In this document: piece by piece, positions 7,426 through 15,112 of the stretch
Position numbering within the stretch: position 1 is the stretch's first letter
Layout: every line of letters begins with the position of its first letter
Origin: Gammaproteobacteria bacterium
GTDB taxonomy: Bacteria; Pseudomonadota; Gammaproteobacteria; Burkholderiales; Rhodocyclaceae
Assembly (NCBI GenBank): GCA_029289235.1
Contig: JARFTZ010000045.1
Location: forward strand, 1 to 64,000
Direction of reading: 5' to 3'
DNA: 64,000 bases
Notes under the pieces: generated by a model
Database searches by the model: none
Seen by the model: only the letters and a program-made list of their open reading frames with translations
What the model was told of the DNA's origin: nothing
Translations under genes and position numbers: made by a program

Positions 7426-8433
7426 ATGAAAGTACAGAAACTGGTTGCTGCCGCAGTATCCGCCGCCTGTTGCCTGATGATGGTCGGTGGTGCGCAGGCC
7501 GAGATCCGCGAACATTCCTTCCGTTTTGCCACCGCCAACCCGAAGGGCCATCCGATTCCCGCTGGCGGCGAGAAATTCGGCGAGCTGCTGGCGCAGAAAA
7601 GCGGCAACAAGATGACCGTCAAGCAGTTCCCGGGCGGGGTGCTCGGCGGCGATGTGCAAGTGCTGTCGGCCGTGCAGGGCGGAACCATCGAACTCACCTC
7701 GATGAACGCCGGCATCCTGCAAGGACAGATCAAGGAATTCGCCATCGTCGACCTGCCGTACCTGTTCAACAACGCCAAGGAAGCCGACGCCGTTCTGGAC
7801 GGGCCGATGGGTAAGCGAATGAGCGACCTGATGCCGGCCAAGGGCATGGTCAACCTGGCCTTCTTCGATCTCGGCTTCCGCAACCTGACCAACAGCAAGC
7901 GCCTGATCAAGTCCGTGGATGACATCGCCGGCCTCAAGGTCCGCGTCGTGCAGTCGCCGACCTACCTCGACACCTGGACCGCGCTGGGCGCCAATGCCGT
8001 GCCGATGCCGATCACCGAGGTCTATACGGCGATGGAGCAGAAGATGATCGACGGCCACGAAAACCCCTTCACCGTGATCGAGGCCAACAAGTTCTACGAG
8101 GTGCAGAAGTACCTGGCGGTGACCAACCACATGTACAACCCGCAAGCCTTCTTCATGAGCAAGAAGGCCTGGGACAAGCTCAACGCGGACGAACAGAAGA
8201 TCGTGAGGGAAGCGGCGCAGGAAGCGGCCGTCTGGCAGCGCCAGTTCTCGCGCGACGAGCAGGGCAAGGCGTTGGCAGCGCTGAAAACCAAGATGGAAGT
8301 GAGCGAATTGTCCGTCGAGGAACTGGGCAAATTCCGCGCCAAGGTCAAGCCGGTCATCGACAAGTACGCGACGACGATCGGGCCAGAGTTCGTCAAGGAA
8401 TTCCTTGCGGAAATCGAGAAGCTTCGCAAGTAG
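7426..8433 (+). CDS. TRAP transporter periplasmic solute-binding protein (DctP family)
   Basis: The 335-aa product has a Sec signal peptide (KKLVAAAVSAACC-type hydrophobic core, cleavage near AQA-E at about residue 25) and a DctP fold. The family signatures FPGGVLGGD, DLPYLFNNAKEAD and GLKVRVVQSP are visible; the Arg in the last normally binds the carboxylate of the ligand. MEQKMIDGHENP near residue 210 is also typical. The ATG at 7426 follows an AGGAG site; the open frame extends far upstream but inside the previous gene. No DctQ or DctM membrane subunit is present in the window, so the protein is an orphan here. The ligand is probably an organic acid handled by the flanking enzymes. Confidence 0.92.
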   Translation: MKVQKLVAAAVSAACCLMMVGGAQAEIREHSFRFATANPKGHPIPAGGEKFGELLAQKSGNKMTVKQFPGGVLGGDVQVLSAVQGGTIELTSMNAGILQGQIKEFAIVDLPYLFNNAKEADAVLDGPMGKRMSDLMPAKGMVNLAFFDLGFRNLTNSKRLIKSVDDIAGLKVRVVQSPTYLDTWTALGANAVPMPITEVYTAMEQKMIDGHENPFTVIEANKFYEVQKYLAVTNHMYNPQAFFMSKKAWDKLNADEQKIVREAAQEAAVWQRQFSRDEQGKALAALKTKMEVSELSVEELGKFRAKVKPVIDKYATTIGPEFVKEFLAEIEKLRK

Positions 8434-8437
8434 ACCG

Positions 8438-8464
8438 ATCACTCGCTCCTCTTGAGTGATTTTC
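8438..8464 (+). terminator. Candidate rho-independent terminator after dctP
   Basis: A 7-bp stem ATCACTC/GAGTGAT with a 9-base loop begins 5 bases after the dctP stop codon and is followed by TTTT. It would uncouple, at least partly, the binding-protein gene from the VOC gene downstream. Confidence 0.5.
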
Positions 8465-8538
8465 CCCCGGTTGCCGTGCAGGTTTGGCGGCTGCCCGGGG
8501 GCTTTCGAAACCGCCTTTGCAGGCAAAAGGAATCAAGC

Positions 8539-8925
8539 ATGGCCTATAGCAAGAAATCCTATGTCGAGCATGTCGCAATCAGGGTCAAGGACATCGACTG
8601 GCACCTCCGCTTTTTCCGGGACGTTCTCGGCATGGATGTGCGCGAGACGATGGGGAGCGAAGGCAAGCCGGAAAAAGCCTGGACGATCGGCGGCATGCAG
8701 TTCAACGTCGATCCGGCTTTTGAAGGCCCGGAAGGGCGCATGGCGCACCTCGGGATCATGGTCGAAGACCTTGAAGAGGTGCTGGCCGAAGCCGCCAAAT
8801 GGGGCGTGCGCGAATTGCCGATGGGGCGCAACTGGCTGGCGTTGCCGGATGGCCTCGAACTGGAACTGATGCAGGCGCACGGCAATGCCGTGGCCGAGGC
8901 GCTGGCTGTCAAGCCGCGCGCCTGA
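8539..8925 (+). CDS. VOC superfamily protein (glyoxalase/dioxygenase fold)
   Basis: The 128-aa protein is a single vicinal-oxygen-chelate domain. VEHVAIRVKDIDWHLRFF at the N-terminus has the typical first metal-ligand His, MAHLGIMVEDLEEVL the second, and LPDGLELELMQ supplies the C-terminal Glu ligand. The family includes glyoxalase I, epimerases and ring-cleavage enzymes, so the reaction cannot be assigned. The ATG at 8539 follows AAAGGAATC. It precedes the MaoC gene by 29 bases and belongs to the same apparent catabolic unit. Confidence 0.85.
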   Translation: MAYSKKSYVEHVAIRVKDIDWHLRFFRDVLGMDVRETMGSEGKPEKAWTIGGMQFNVDPAFEGPEGRMAHLGIMVEDLEEVLAEAAKWGVRELPMGRNWLALPDGLELELMQAHGNAVAEALAVKPRA

Positions 8926-8954
8926 AAAACGAATCTGCTTTGAGAGGAATGAGC

Positions 8955-9410
8955 ATGACCAGGAGAGAGTTGTACTTCGACGAGATCAAGGTGGGCGACA
9001 AGGGCATCAGCCCGAGCTACACCTTCACCGAGGAACGCATCAACGCCTACGCCGAACTGACCGGCGACTTCACCCCGGTGCATGTCGACGAGGAATACGC
9101 GAAGAAGACGCCGTTCGGCACGCGCGTCGCGCACGGGTTGTTCGGCCTGTCGGTCGCCGACGGGCTGAAAACGCAGAGCGAGTACTGCTTCCAGCCAGGC
9201 ATGTCGCTGGGCTGGGAGTGGAGTTTCGTCCTGCCGATCAAGATCGGTGACACCTGCCACATCGAGTTCCACGTCGAGAGCGTACGCGCCTCGAAGAGCC
9301 GTCCGGGCTGGGGCATCGTCATCGTTCCGGTCGAGTTGATCAACCAGCGCGGCGAGGTCGTCCAGAAGGGCGAGCATCGCGTGATGGTGCCGTGCAAACC
9401 CAAAGACTGA
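8955..9410 (+). CDS. MaoC-like (R)-specific enoyl-CoA hydratase family protein
   Basis: The 151-aa protein has a hot-dog fold. The hydratase motif AELTGDFTPVHVDEEYA (catalytic Asp and His) is followed by GTRVAHGLFG, the classic MaoC/PhaJ signature. Such enzymes hydrate or dehydrate acyl-CoA thioesters. The ATG at 8955 has GAGAGGA with good spacing; an ATG at 8949 is too close to that site. The position between the VOC and CoA-transferase genes suggests that it acts on the CoA ester made by the transferase (inference). The itaconate/mesaconate-type hydratases are one possible parallel, but no CitE-like lyase is present here. Confidence 0.88.
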   Translation: MTRRELYFDEIKVGDKGISPSYTFTEERINAYAELTGDFTPVHVDEEYAKKTPFGTRVAHGLFGLSVADGLKTQSEYCFQPGMSLGWEWSFVLPIKIGDTCHIEFHVESVRASKSRPGWGIVIVPVELINQRGEVVQKGEHRVMVPCKPKD

Positions 9411-9427
9411 GAAACCCGAATTATCAC

Positions 9428-9500
9428 CGTCACCCCGGCGCAGGCCGGGGTCCAGTTCGTTCGTCAAATTTCTGGATTCCGGCTTTCGCCGGAATGACGA
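9428..9500. repeat. REP-like double-hairpin element R1
   Basis: Two palindromes, ACCCCGGC/GCCGGGGT at 9432-9451 and ATTCCGGC/GCCGGAAT at 9476-9495, are joined by a CCAGTTCGTTCG-type spacer. The same unit recurs at 12148-12219 (same orientation) and 32664-32736 (inverted), with a half unit at 25754-25789. It fills most of the 106-base gap between the MaoC and CoA-transferase genes. Confidence 0.8.
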
Positions 9501-9516
9501 AGCTGAGGATGAGACC

Positions 9517-10749
9517 ATGACCACCCAACCCCTCCCCCTCGCCGGCATCCGCGTCGTCGACTACAGCCACTTTCTCGCCGGGCCGTTCGTTTCCCGTTGC
9601 CTCGCGGCGCTCGGCGCCGAAGTCATCAAGGTCGAGCGGCCGAAGGACGGCGACGCCGGCCGGGCGCATGCGTACTTCATCAACGGCCAGAGCGGCTACT
9701 ACCTGCAGCAGAACATGGGCAAGGAAGGGCTGTGCGTTAACATCAAGGACCCGCGCGGGCTGGAGCTGGTGAAGAAGCTGGTCGATTCTGCCGACGTGTT
9801 CGTCGAGAACTACCGGCCGGGTGCTCTGAAGAAGCTCGGGCTCGGATACGAGGACCTGTCGAAGAGCAATCCCGGCCTCGTCTACTGCTCCGTTTCGGCC
9901 TACGGCCACACCGGCCCGGACGCGCCGCGTCCCGGTTTCGGTCTGATCGCCGAAGCGAAGAGCGGCATCATGGCGATGGTCGGTTCGCCGGGCGAGGCGC
10001 CGCCGCTGCTGCGCATCGCCCTCGGCGACATGTATACCGGCGCCAACGCCGTCGGCGCGATCTGCGCCGCACTGCTCGGACGCGTCAAGTCCGGGCGCGG
10101 CCAGCACATTGATCTGGCGCTGTACGACTGCCTGGTGTCGATGCACGAATACGCCATCCAGTGCTACACGCTTTCCGGTGGCAAGGAGATTCCGCAGCAG
10201 ACCGGCCACGATCTGCCGAATTCCACGCTCTACGGCGTATTCACGGCGAAGGACGGCTACGTGGTCATCGCCGCGCAGGTGGACGATGCCTGGAAGCGCC
10301 TGGCTCTGTTGGTTGGCGGCGAGGCGCTGGCGGCTGATGCGCGTTTCCATTCGTCGGCGGGGCGCAATGCCCACCGTGAGGAGATTCTTGCCATCGTGCG
10401 CGCATGGGTCGAGCCGCGCCGTGTCGCCGATTGCCTTGCCCTGCTCGACGGGATCGATGTTCCTTGCGCCAAGGTGCAGAATATCGACGAGGTACTGGCC
10501 GACCCGCAGATCCAGGCGCGCGGCATGGTCGTCGAACAGGAGCATCCGGTGCTCGGCAAGATTCAGCTTGGCAACCTGCCGTTCCATTTCTCCGAATGCG
10601 ATACGACGATCCGTTCCGCGGCACCGCTGCTCGGGCAGCACAACAAGGAAGTCGCCTCGCGGCTGGGCTATTCGGCGGAGGAAATCGAGGCCATGGTTGG
10701 CGACGGCGTGCTGTATGCGGAGGAAGCCGTCGCCGGTCTTGCGGGATAA
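9517..10749 (+). CDS. CaiB/BaiF family (class III) CoA-transferase
   Basis: The 410-aa protein is a standard-length class III CoA-transferase. The N-terminus GIRVVDYSHFLAGPF, then GAEVIKVERP, VENYRPG and RIALGDMYTG are conserved; the Asp in the last is the catalytic residue forming the acyl-enzyme anhydride (about residue 169). The family moves CoA between carboxylates such as succinyl-CoA, carnitine, itaconate or benzylsuccinate. It lies directly upstream of the AroE-like gene (11 bases), which implies a pathway activating a carboxylate to its CoA ester. The substrate is not deducible. The gene starts 16 bases after REP element R1. Confidence 0.93.
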   Translation: MTTQPLPLAGIRVVDYSHFLAGPFVSRCLAALGAEVIKVERPKDGDAGRAHAYFINGQSGYYLQQNMGKEGLCVNIKDPRGLELVKKLVDSADVFVENYRPGALKKLGLGYEDLSKSNPGLVYCSVSAYGHTGPDAPRPGFGLIAEAKSGIMAMVGSPGEAPPLLRIALGDMYTGANAVGAICAALLGRVKSGRGQHIDLALYDCLVSMHEYAIQCYTLSGGKEIPQQTGHDLPNSTLYGVFTAKDGYVVIAAQVDDAWKRLALLVGGEALAADARFHSSAGRNAHREEILAIVRAWVEPRRVADCLALLDGIDVPCAKVQNIDEVLADPQIQARGMVVEQEHPVLGKIQLGNLPFHFSECDTTIRSAAPLLGQHNKEVASRLGYSAEEIEAMVGDGVLYAEEAVAGLAG

Positions 10750-10760
10750 CAGGAGAGGAA

Positions 10761-11594
10761 ATGACTGACTCGTATGCGGTGATCGGCAACCCGATCGGAC
10801 ACACCAAGTCACCGCTGATCCACTCGACCTTCGCCCGGCAAACGGGGCAGGACATCGAATACGTTGCCATCGAGGGGCGGACCGGTGGCTTCCGCGAGGA
10901 CGCGGAAACGTTTCGCCAAGCCGGTGGCCGCGGCATGAACGTCACCGCGCCATTCAAGCTCGATGCGTTTGCCTACGCGACCGACCTGTCTGAGCGCGCA
11001 CAGATGGCCGGGGCGGTGAATGCCCTGAAATTCGACGGCGAGCACATCCATGCCGAGAACTTCGACGGGATCGGGCTGGTGCGTGACATCGTGCATAACC
11101 TGGGTTGCCCGATGCAGGGCAAGCGCGTGCTGTTGCTCGGCGCCGGCGGCGCGGCACGCGGGGCCTTGCTGCCGTTCCTGCGGCAGAAGCCGGCGCAACT
11201 GCTCGTCGTAAACCGCACGCTGAGCAAGGCGCAGACGCTGGTCGAACAGTTCAAAGACTATGCAGAAGGGGATTTCTCCTGCTGTTCGTATCCGGAGCTC
11301 GGCGACGTGTCGGAGAGGTTCGACCTGGTCATCAACGCCACCTCGGCCAGCCTGCGCGGTGAATTGCCACCGGTGCATACCGGCGTCTTCGCGCCCGGAT
11401 GCCTTGCCTACGAACTGGCCTACGGCAAGGGGCTGACGCCCTTCCTCAAGCTGGCGCAGGGGGCGGGTGCCGGGTGGCTGGCCGACGGCGTCGGGATGCT
11501 CGTCGAGCAGGCGGCGGAAGCTTTCGAATGGTGGCGCGGCGTGCGCCCCGAAACGGCAACAGTAATCAAGAGCCTGACCGTGCCGCTCACCTGA
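10761..11594 (+). CDS. aroE: Shikimate dehydrogenase family protein (AroE-like)
   Basis: The 277-aa protein has the AroE layout. The substrate domain shows GNPIGHTKSP and NVTAPFK with the catalytic Lys, GAVNAL with the conserved Asn, and ENFDGIG with the catalytic Asp. The nucleotide domain shows GAGGAARGA and NRTLSKA (NADP-type), and the C-terminus ends DGVGMLVEQAA. It catalyses or reverses 3-dehydroshikimate/shikimate reduction. Small departures (NFDG for NTDG, NVTA for NVTV) suggest divergence from the housekeeping form. It is flanked by CoA-transferase and AroQ-like genes, so a catabolic quinate/shikimate role is possible. The ATG follows AGGAGAGGAA. Confidence 0.88.
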   Translation: MTDSYAVIGNPIGHTKSPLIHSTFARQTGQDIEYVAIEGRTGGFREDAETFRQAGGRGMNVTAPFKLDAFAYATDLSERAQMAGAVNALKFDGEHIHAENFDGIGLVRDIVHNLGCPMQGKRVLLLGAGGAARGALLPFLRQKPAQLLVVNRTLSKAQTLVEQFKDYAEGDFSCCSYPELGDVSERFDLVINATSASLRGELPPVHTGVFAPGCLAYELAYGKGLTPFLKLAQGAGAGWLADGVGMLVEQAAEAFEWWRGVRPETATVIKSLTVPLT

Positions 11595-11653
11595 AAGCGG
11601 TGCCGGTCGAGGAGATTTCCGGTATTGTCCAACCCTTGAACGCGAGGTTCAAA

Positions 11654-12100
11654 ATGAAAGTACTGATGCTGCACGGTATCAACCACAACATGTTCGGCAA
11701 ACGTGACCCGAAGCAATACGGCACGATCACACTGGCGCAGATCGACGAAAAGCTCGTCGCGCTGGGCAAGGAACTCGGCACCGAAGTCGAGAGCTTCCAG
11801 ACCAACCACGAAGGCGAGATGGTCGAGCGCATCCACCAGGGGTATTTCGACGGCGTGGACGCGGTACTGATCAACGCCGGCGCCTGGACGCACTACAGCT
11901 ACGGCATCCGCGACGCGCTGGCGATCCTGACCTGCCCGGTCATCGAAGTGCATATGTCCAACATTCACGCGCGTGAAGCGTTCCGCCACCATTCGTGCTT
12001 CGCCGAGATCGTCAAGGGACAGATCTGCGGCATCGGCGTCGATGCGTACCTGATGGCCCTGCGCGCGGCGGTTTCCGACGTGCAGTCGGCGAAGCAATAA
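11654..12100 (+). CDS. aroQ: Type II 3-dehydroquinate dehydratase family protein (AroQ-like)
   Basis: The 148-aa protein matches type II dehydroquinase length. The catalytic region FGKRDPKQYG keeps the Arg and Tyr, NAGAWTHYS keeps the Asn and His of the usual NPGAYTH, and EVHMSNIHAREAFRHHS keeps Glu, His and Arg. However, the otherwise near-invariant LNGPNLNLLG segment is replaced by LHGINHNMFG, so substrate preference may differ. It would interconvert 3-dehydroquinate and 3-dehydroshikimate. The ATG at 11654 starts 59 bases after the AroE-like gene; the upstream frame is open but lies partly inside aroE. Confidence 0.88.
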   Translation: MKVLMLHGINHNMFGKRDPKQYGTITLAQIDEKLVALGKELGTEVESFQTNHEGEMVERIHQGYFDGVDAVLINAGAWTHYSYGIRDALAILTCPVIEVHMSNIHAREAFRHHSCFAEIVKGQICGIGVDAYLMALRAAVSDVQSAKQ

Positions 12101-12147
12101 AGAGAAAGGATCGGGATTCAGGAAGACGCTGAAATATTCGTAAATGT

Positions 12148-12219
12148 TCGTCACCCCGGCGAAGGCCGGGGTCCAGTTCGTTGAATTTTCTGGATTCCGG
12201 CTTTCGCCGGAATGACGAG
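12148..12219. repeat. REP-like double-hairpin element R2
   Basis: Same unit and orientation as R1: CACCCCGGCGAAGGCCGG, then the GGATTCCGGC hairpin. It is nearly identical, in inverted orientation, to R3 at 32664-32736. It occupies the gap after the AroQ-like gene and extends to 38 bases before the EamA gene start. Confidence 0.8.
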
Positions 12220-12256
12220 TCTTTACCGCATCGGCGTTTCCTCAGATAGATTTGCG

Positions 12257-13162
12257 ATGAGTTCAGACAACAACCCAGGACATCCCGATCACCATCCCCA
12301 CGCCGGCCGCGGCATCCTGATGGCCTTGCTGGCCACCATTTCCTATGCGGTCGTCGATACGCTGTCGAAATACCAGGCGCGCGAGTATCCGGTCGGGATG
12401 ATCGTCTGGGCGCGCTACGCGGTGCCGCTGGTGCTGCTGCTCGCCGTTTTCCTGCCGCGGCGGGGCACGGCGATGCTGCGCACCGCGTTTCCGGCGGTGC
12501 AACTCGCGCGGGGGATCCTGCTGACCGGTGGCACCATCTTCATCGTCTTCGCCTATCGGGTCATGCCCATCGCCGAGGCGCAGGCAATCAGCTTCATCCA
12601 TCCGGTGCTGTTGACGGTCCTGGCGGTGATTTTCCTGAAGGAGAAGGTTTCTCGGCTTGGCTGGACGGCGGTGCTGCTCGGCTTTTCCGGGGTGCTGATC
12701 ATCGTCCGGCCGGGAGGCGGGCTGTTTACGCCGGCGGCCGTTTTGCCGCTCGGGTTGGCGTTGTGTTTTTCCTCGTACCAGATCTTCACCCGGCTTGTTG
12801 CCGGCAAGGAGGATTCGCTCAATTCGCTCTTCTGCGTGCTCTTCGTCGGCACCGTGGCGATGAGCGCGGCGCTGCCCCTGTCGTGGATCGACCCGACGCC
12901 GAAGGGGCTGTTCTTCTTCGCCCTGATCGGGATCACCTCGGGGATGGGGCATTTCTCGACGATCAAGGCGCTGGAATTTGCCCCGGCGTCCCTGCTGGCG
13001 CCGTTCGCCTACATCCAGTTGCTGTGGGTGAGCATTCTCGGTGTGCTGGTGTTCGGCGATTTCCCGGATTCCGTGACGCTCGTCGGCATGGCGGTGGTCG
13101 TCGCCGGCGGGCTGCTGGTAGCCGCTTCGCGGCGGAGAAAAGTCAAAGGAATCGTGGCCTGA
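12257..13162 (+). CDS. EamA/DMT-family transporter
   Basis: The 301-aa membrane protein has about ten hydrophobic helices in two EamA halves (roughly residues 25-150 and 165-290), the drug/metabolite transporter architecture. The His-rich N-terminus (DHHPHAGRG) is cytosolic. The ATG at 12257 is chosen because the earlier in-frame ATG at 12212 lies inside REP element R2. The substrate is unknown; the family includes amino-acid, nucleoside and metabolite exporters. Its place at the end of the catabolic locus suggests transport of an intermediate or substrate, but the REP gap before it weakens the operon link. Confidence 0.85.
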   Translation: MSSDNNPGHPDHHPHAGRGILMALLATISYAVVDTLSKYQAREYPVGMIVWARYAVPLVLLLAVFLPRRGTAMLRTAFPAVQLARGILLTGGTIFIVFAYRVMPIAEAQAISFIHPVLLTVLAVIFLKEKVSRLGWTAVLLGFSGVLIIVRPGGGLFTPAAVLPLGLALCFSSYQIFTRLVAGKEDSLNSLFCVLFVGTVAMSAALPLSWIDPTPKGLFFFALIGITSGMGHFSTIKALEFAPASLLAPFAYIQLLWVSILGVLVFGDFPDSVTLVGMAVVVAGGLLVAASRRRKVKGIVA

Positions 13163-13214
13163 TCCCCCCGGCGGCGTAAAATGCGCCGTCGCCCATTTCT
13201 CCCGCGGTGTCGTC

Positions 13215-14090
13215 GTGGTTTATCGCATCATCACCATCATCTTCCCGTTGTTCGCCGTGGTTCTCGTCGGTTTTTTCTACGCGAGAAAGCACAACCCGGA
13301 GATGGTGGCGGCCAACCGGATGACCATGGAAGTCTTTCTGCCGGCGCTGATCTTCACCGCGCTGGCGAGCAAGTCGTTCAACCTCGTCGACAACATCCCG
13401 ATCGCCGTCGGTTGCGCCGTGGTAACCCTGGGCTCGGGGCTTCTGGCGTGGCCGGTGGCGCGGTTTCTCGGGATCGATCCGAAAACGCTGATTTCGCCGG
13501 CGATGTTCAACAACGTCGGCAACATGGGCTTGCCGCTCATGCTGTTTACCTTCGGGGATGAGGCACTGGGCGCGGCCGTGGTGCTGATGCTGGTGCTGAT
13601 CGTCCTGCAGTTCGCCCTCTCGCCGTGGCTGCTGACCGGAAATTTTTCCTTGGGGGCGATCTGGCGCGAGCCGTTCCTCCTTGCTTCCGTGGCCGGCGTG
13701 GCTGTCAGTCTGAGCGGCGTTGCACTCTGGCCGCCGCTCGTCTCCGCGAGCAAGATTCTTGGCGACATCGCCCTCGGGATGATGATCTTCTCGCTCGGCG
13801 TGCGCCTTTCCTCGACGCGGGCCGGGAAGATGCTCCGCGTCGGGATCGCCGGCGGCGTCGTGACGCCGCTGACCGGCATGTTGACCGCGTGGGGTTTTGC
13901 CACCCTGACCGGAATGAGCAAGGCCGAGACGGACATGCTCTTCCTGTTCGGCGCCTTGCCGCCGGCGGTCGGCTGCTTCATGTTCGCCGATCGCTACAAG
14001 CAGGAGCCGGACAAGGTCGCGGCGATCGTGATGATCGGCAATGCGATGGCGCTGTTCTTCATCCCGTTTGCGCTGGCGTTGCGGCTTTGA
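13215..14090 (+). CDS. AEC (auxin efflux carrier) family transporter
   Basis: The 291-aa membrane protein has about ten helices. It starts VYRIITIIFPLFAVVLVGFF and carries NNVGNMGLPL near the middle, typical of AEC/malonate-type permeases such as MdcF. It probably moves an organic acid. The GTG at 13215 is the only start that leaves the first helix intact. It is 52 bases after the EamA gene on the same strand. Whether it serves the upstream acid-CoA pathway is inference. Confidence 0.85.
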   Translation: MVYRIITIIFPLFAVVLVGFFYARKHNPEMVAANRMTMEVFLPALIFTALASKSFNLVDNIPIAVGCAVVTLGSGLLAWPVARFLGIDPKTLISPAMFNNVGNMGLPLMLFTFGDEALGAAVVLMLVLIVLQFALSPWLLTGNFSLGAIWREPFLLASVAGVAVSLSGVALWPPLVSASKILGDIALGMMIFSLGVRLSSTRAGKMLRVGIAGGVVTPLTGMLTAWGFATLTGMSKAETDMLFLFGALPPAVGCFMFADRYKQEPDKVAAIVMIGNAMALFFIPFALALRL

Positions 14091-14119
14091 TGCCCGGTAT
14101 TTCAGCGGAGATACAACAG

Positions 14120-14650
14120 ATGAGCGACTACTCCATCGTGCGATGCAGCTTCGAGCGGCACGCAGAAGCAATCCTTGAAATCTTCAACGAAGCGATCGTC
14201 AACTCGACGGCGCTATACGACTACAAGCCGCGCACGGCGCAGAACATGGTTGCGTGGTTCGAGACCAGGCGTAACGGCTGCTTTCCGGTCATAGGCATCG
14301 AAGACGCGGCCGGCGTGCTGCGGGCGTTCGGAAGCTACGGCACGTTTCGCGGCTGGCCCGCGTACAAATACACCGTCGAGCATTCGGTGTATGTGCACAA
14401 GGATCATCGCGGCCGGGGACTGGGCCGCAAGGTGATGCAGGCGCTGATCGCCGCGGCCCGGGAAAACGACCTGCACGCCATGGTCGGCGGCATCGATGCA
14501 GCGAACGCCGGCAGCATCGCGCTGCACGAGCAGCTCGGATTCAAGCATGCCGGCACGCTGCCGCAGGTCGGCTTCAAGTTCGGCCGCTGGCTTGACCTGG
14601 CGTTCTACCAACTGCTCCTGGATACGCCCAGGCAGCCAGTAGACGGGTGA
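14120..14650 (+). CDS. GNAT N-acetyltransferase, phosphinothricin acetyltransferase (Pat/Bar)-like
   Basis: The 176-aa single-domain GNAT has EHSVYVHKDHRGRGLGRKVM as the acetyl-CoA-binding loop (R-G-R-G-L-G) and the Pat/Bar-type C-terminus QVGFKFGRWLDLAFYQ. The family N-acetylates phosphinothricin, methionine sulfoximine or related amino acids. The ATG at 14120 follows a GGAG site; an ATG at 14090 overlapping the previous stop is a poorer option. It lies 29 bases after the AEC gene and is convergent with the lipoprotein pair, with 9 bases between stops. Confidence 0.88.
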   Translation: MSDYSIVRCSFERHAEAILEIFNEAIVNSTALYDYKPRTAQNMVAWFETRRNGCFPVIGIEDAAGVLRAFGSYGTFRGWPAYKYTVEHSVYVHKDHRGRGLGRKVMQALIAAARENDLHAMVGGIDAANAGSIALHEQLGFKHAGTLPQVGFKFGRWLDLAFYQLLLDTPRQPVDG

Positions 14651-14659
14651 TCCGTTTTG

Positions 14660-15112
14660 CTATTCCGCGTCGGTAAACAGCGTCTGCGGCAGCGTACCGG
14701 TGATGTGCTCGCCGAAGAAGTTTCGTTTCACCACTTTCTCGCTTTTTGCCGCGGTGACGACCCCGCGTGCGTCGAAATCCACCGTGAGCAGGCGGTACGT
14801 CACCGGCGTTCCGATGATCTCGCCGCGCAACCCGCCGCCGACCATGAAGGCGATCCCGCCTTCTTCCGTCGCCCGCACGTAATGGAAGCGGCTGTCGTTG
14901 TTCGTCTTCCGGTCGGGGTCTCCCAGCGCGAGAATCACGTCGGCGCGGGTCGTCTGTCCGCTCACGATGAAGGCCGGCACGCTGTCCCCGATGTTTTGCC
15001 GGGACCACTCCTTGTCGCCGAAAGGCAGCGTTGGAACGGGAACGCAGCCCGACGCCACGAGGAACACGGCCACCAACGCCGCTCCCCGCGAGCCTAGCGT
15101 CGCTGCGCTCAT
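14660..15112 (-). CDS. Putative outer-membrane lipoprotein, SmpA/BamE-like
   Basis: The 150-aa protein begins with a signal peptide ending in the lipobox VASGC (Cys at about residue 23). The body has TTRADVILALGDPDRK and NDSRFHYVRA, similar to the helix-turn and GxP motif of SmpA/OmlA-type small lipoproteins. It shares this GDP...DSR...Y pattern with the upstream lipoprotein, suggesting a tandem duplication with divergence. The start ATG overlaps the previous stop by four bases (ATGA), so the pair is translationally coupled. The function is unassigned. Confidence 0.75.
   Translation of the reverse strand: MSAATLGSRGAALVAVFLVASGCVPVPTLPFGDKEWSRQNIGDSVPAFIVSGQTTRADVILALGDPDRKTNNDSRFHYVRATEEGGIAFMVGGGLRGEIIGTPVTYRLLTVDFDARGVVTAAKSEKVVKRNFFGEHITGTLPQTLFTDAE

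Noticed and set aside
9430-10812. Minus-strand open frame of about 460 codons
   Set aside because: It is antisense to the CoA-transferase gene and runs into REP element R1; no family features.
12212-12256. Upstream ATG for the EamA transporter at 12212
   Set aside because: It lies inside REP element R2, and the extra residues are encoded by repeat sequence.
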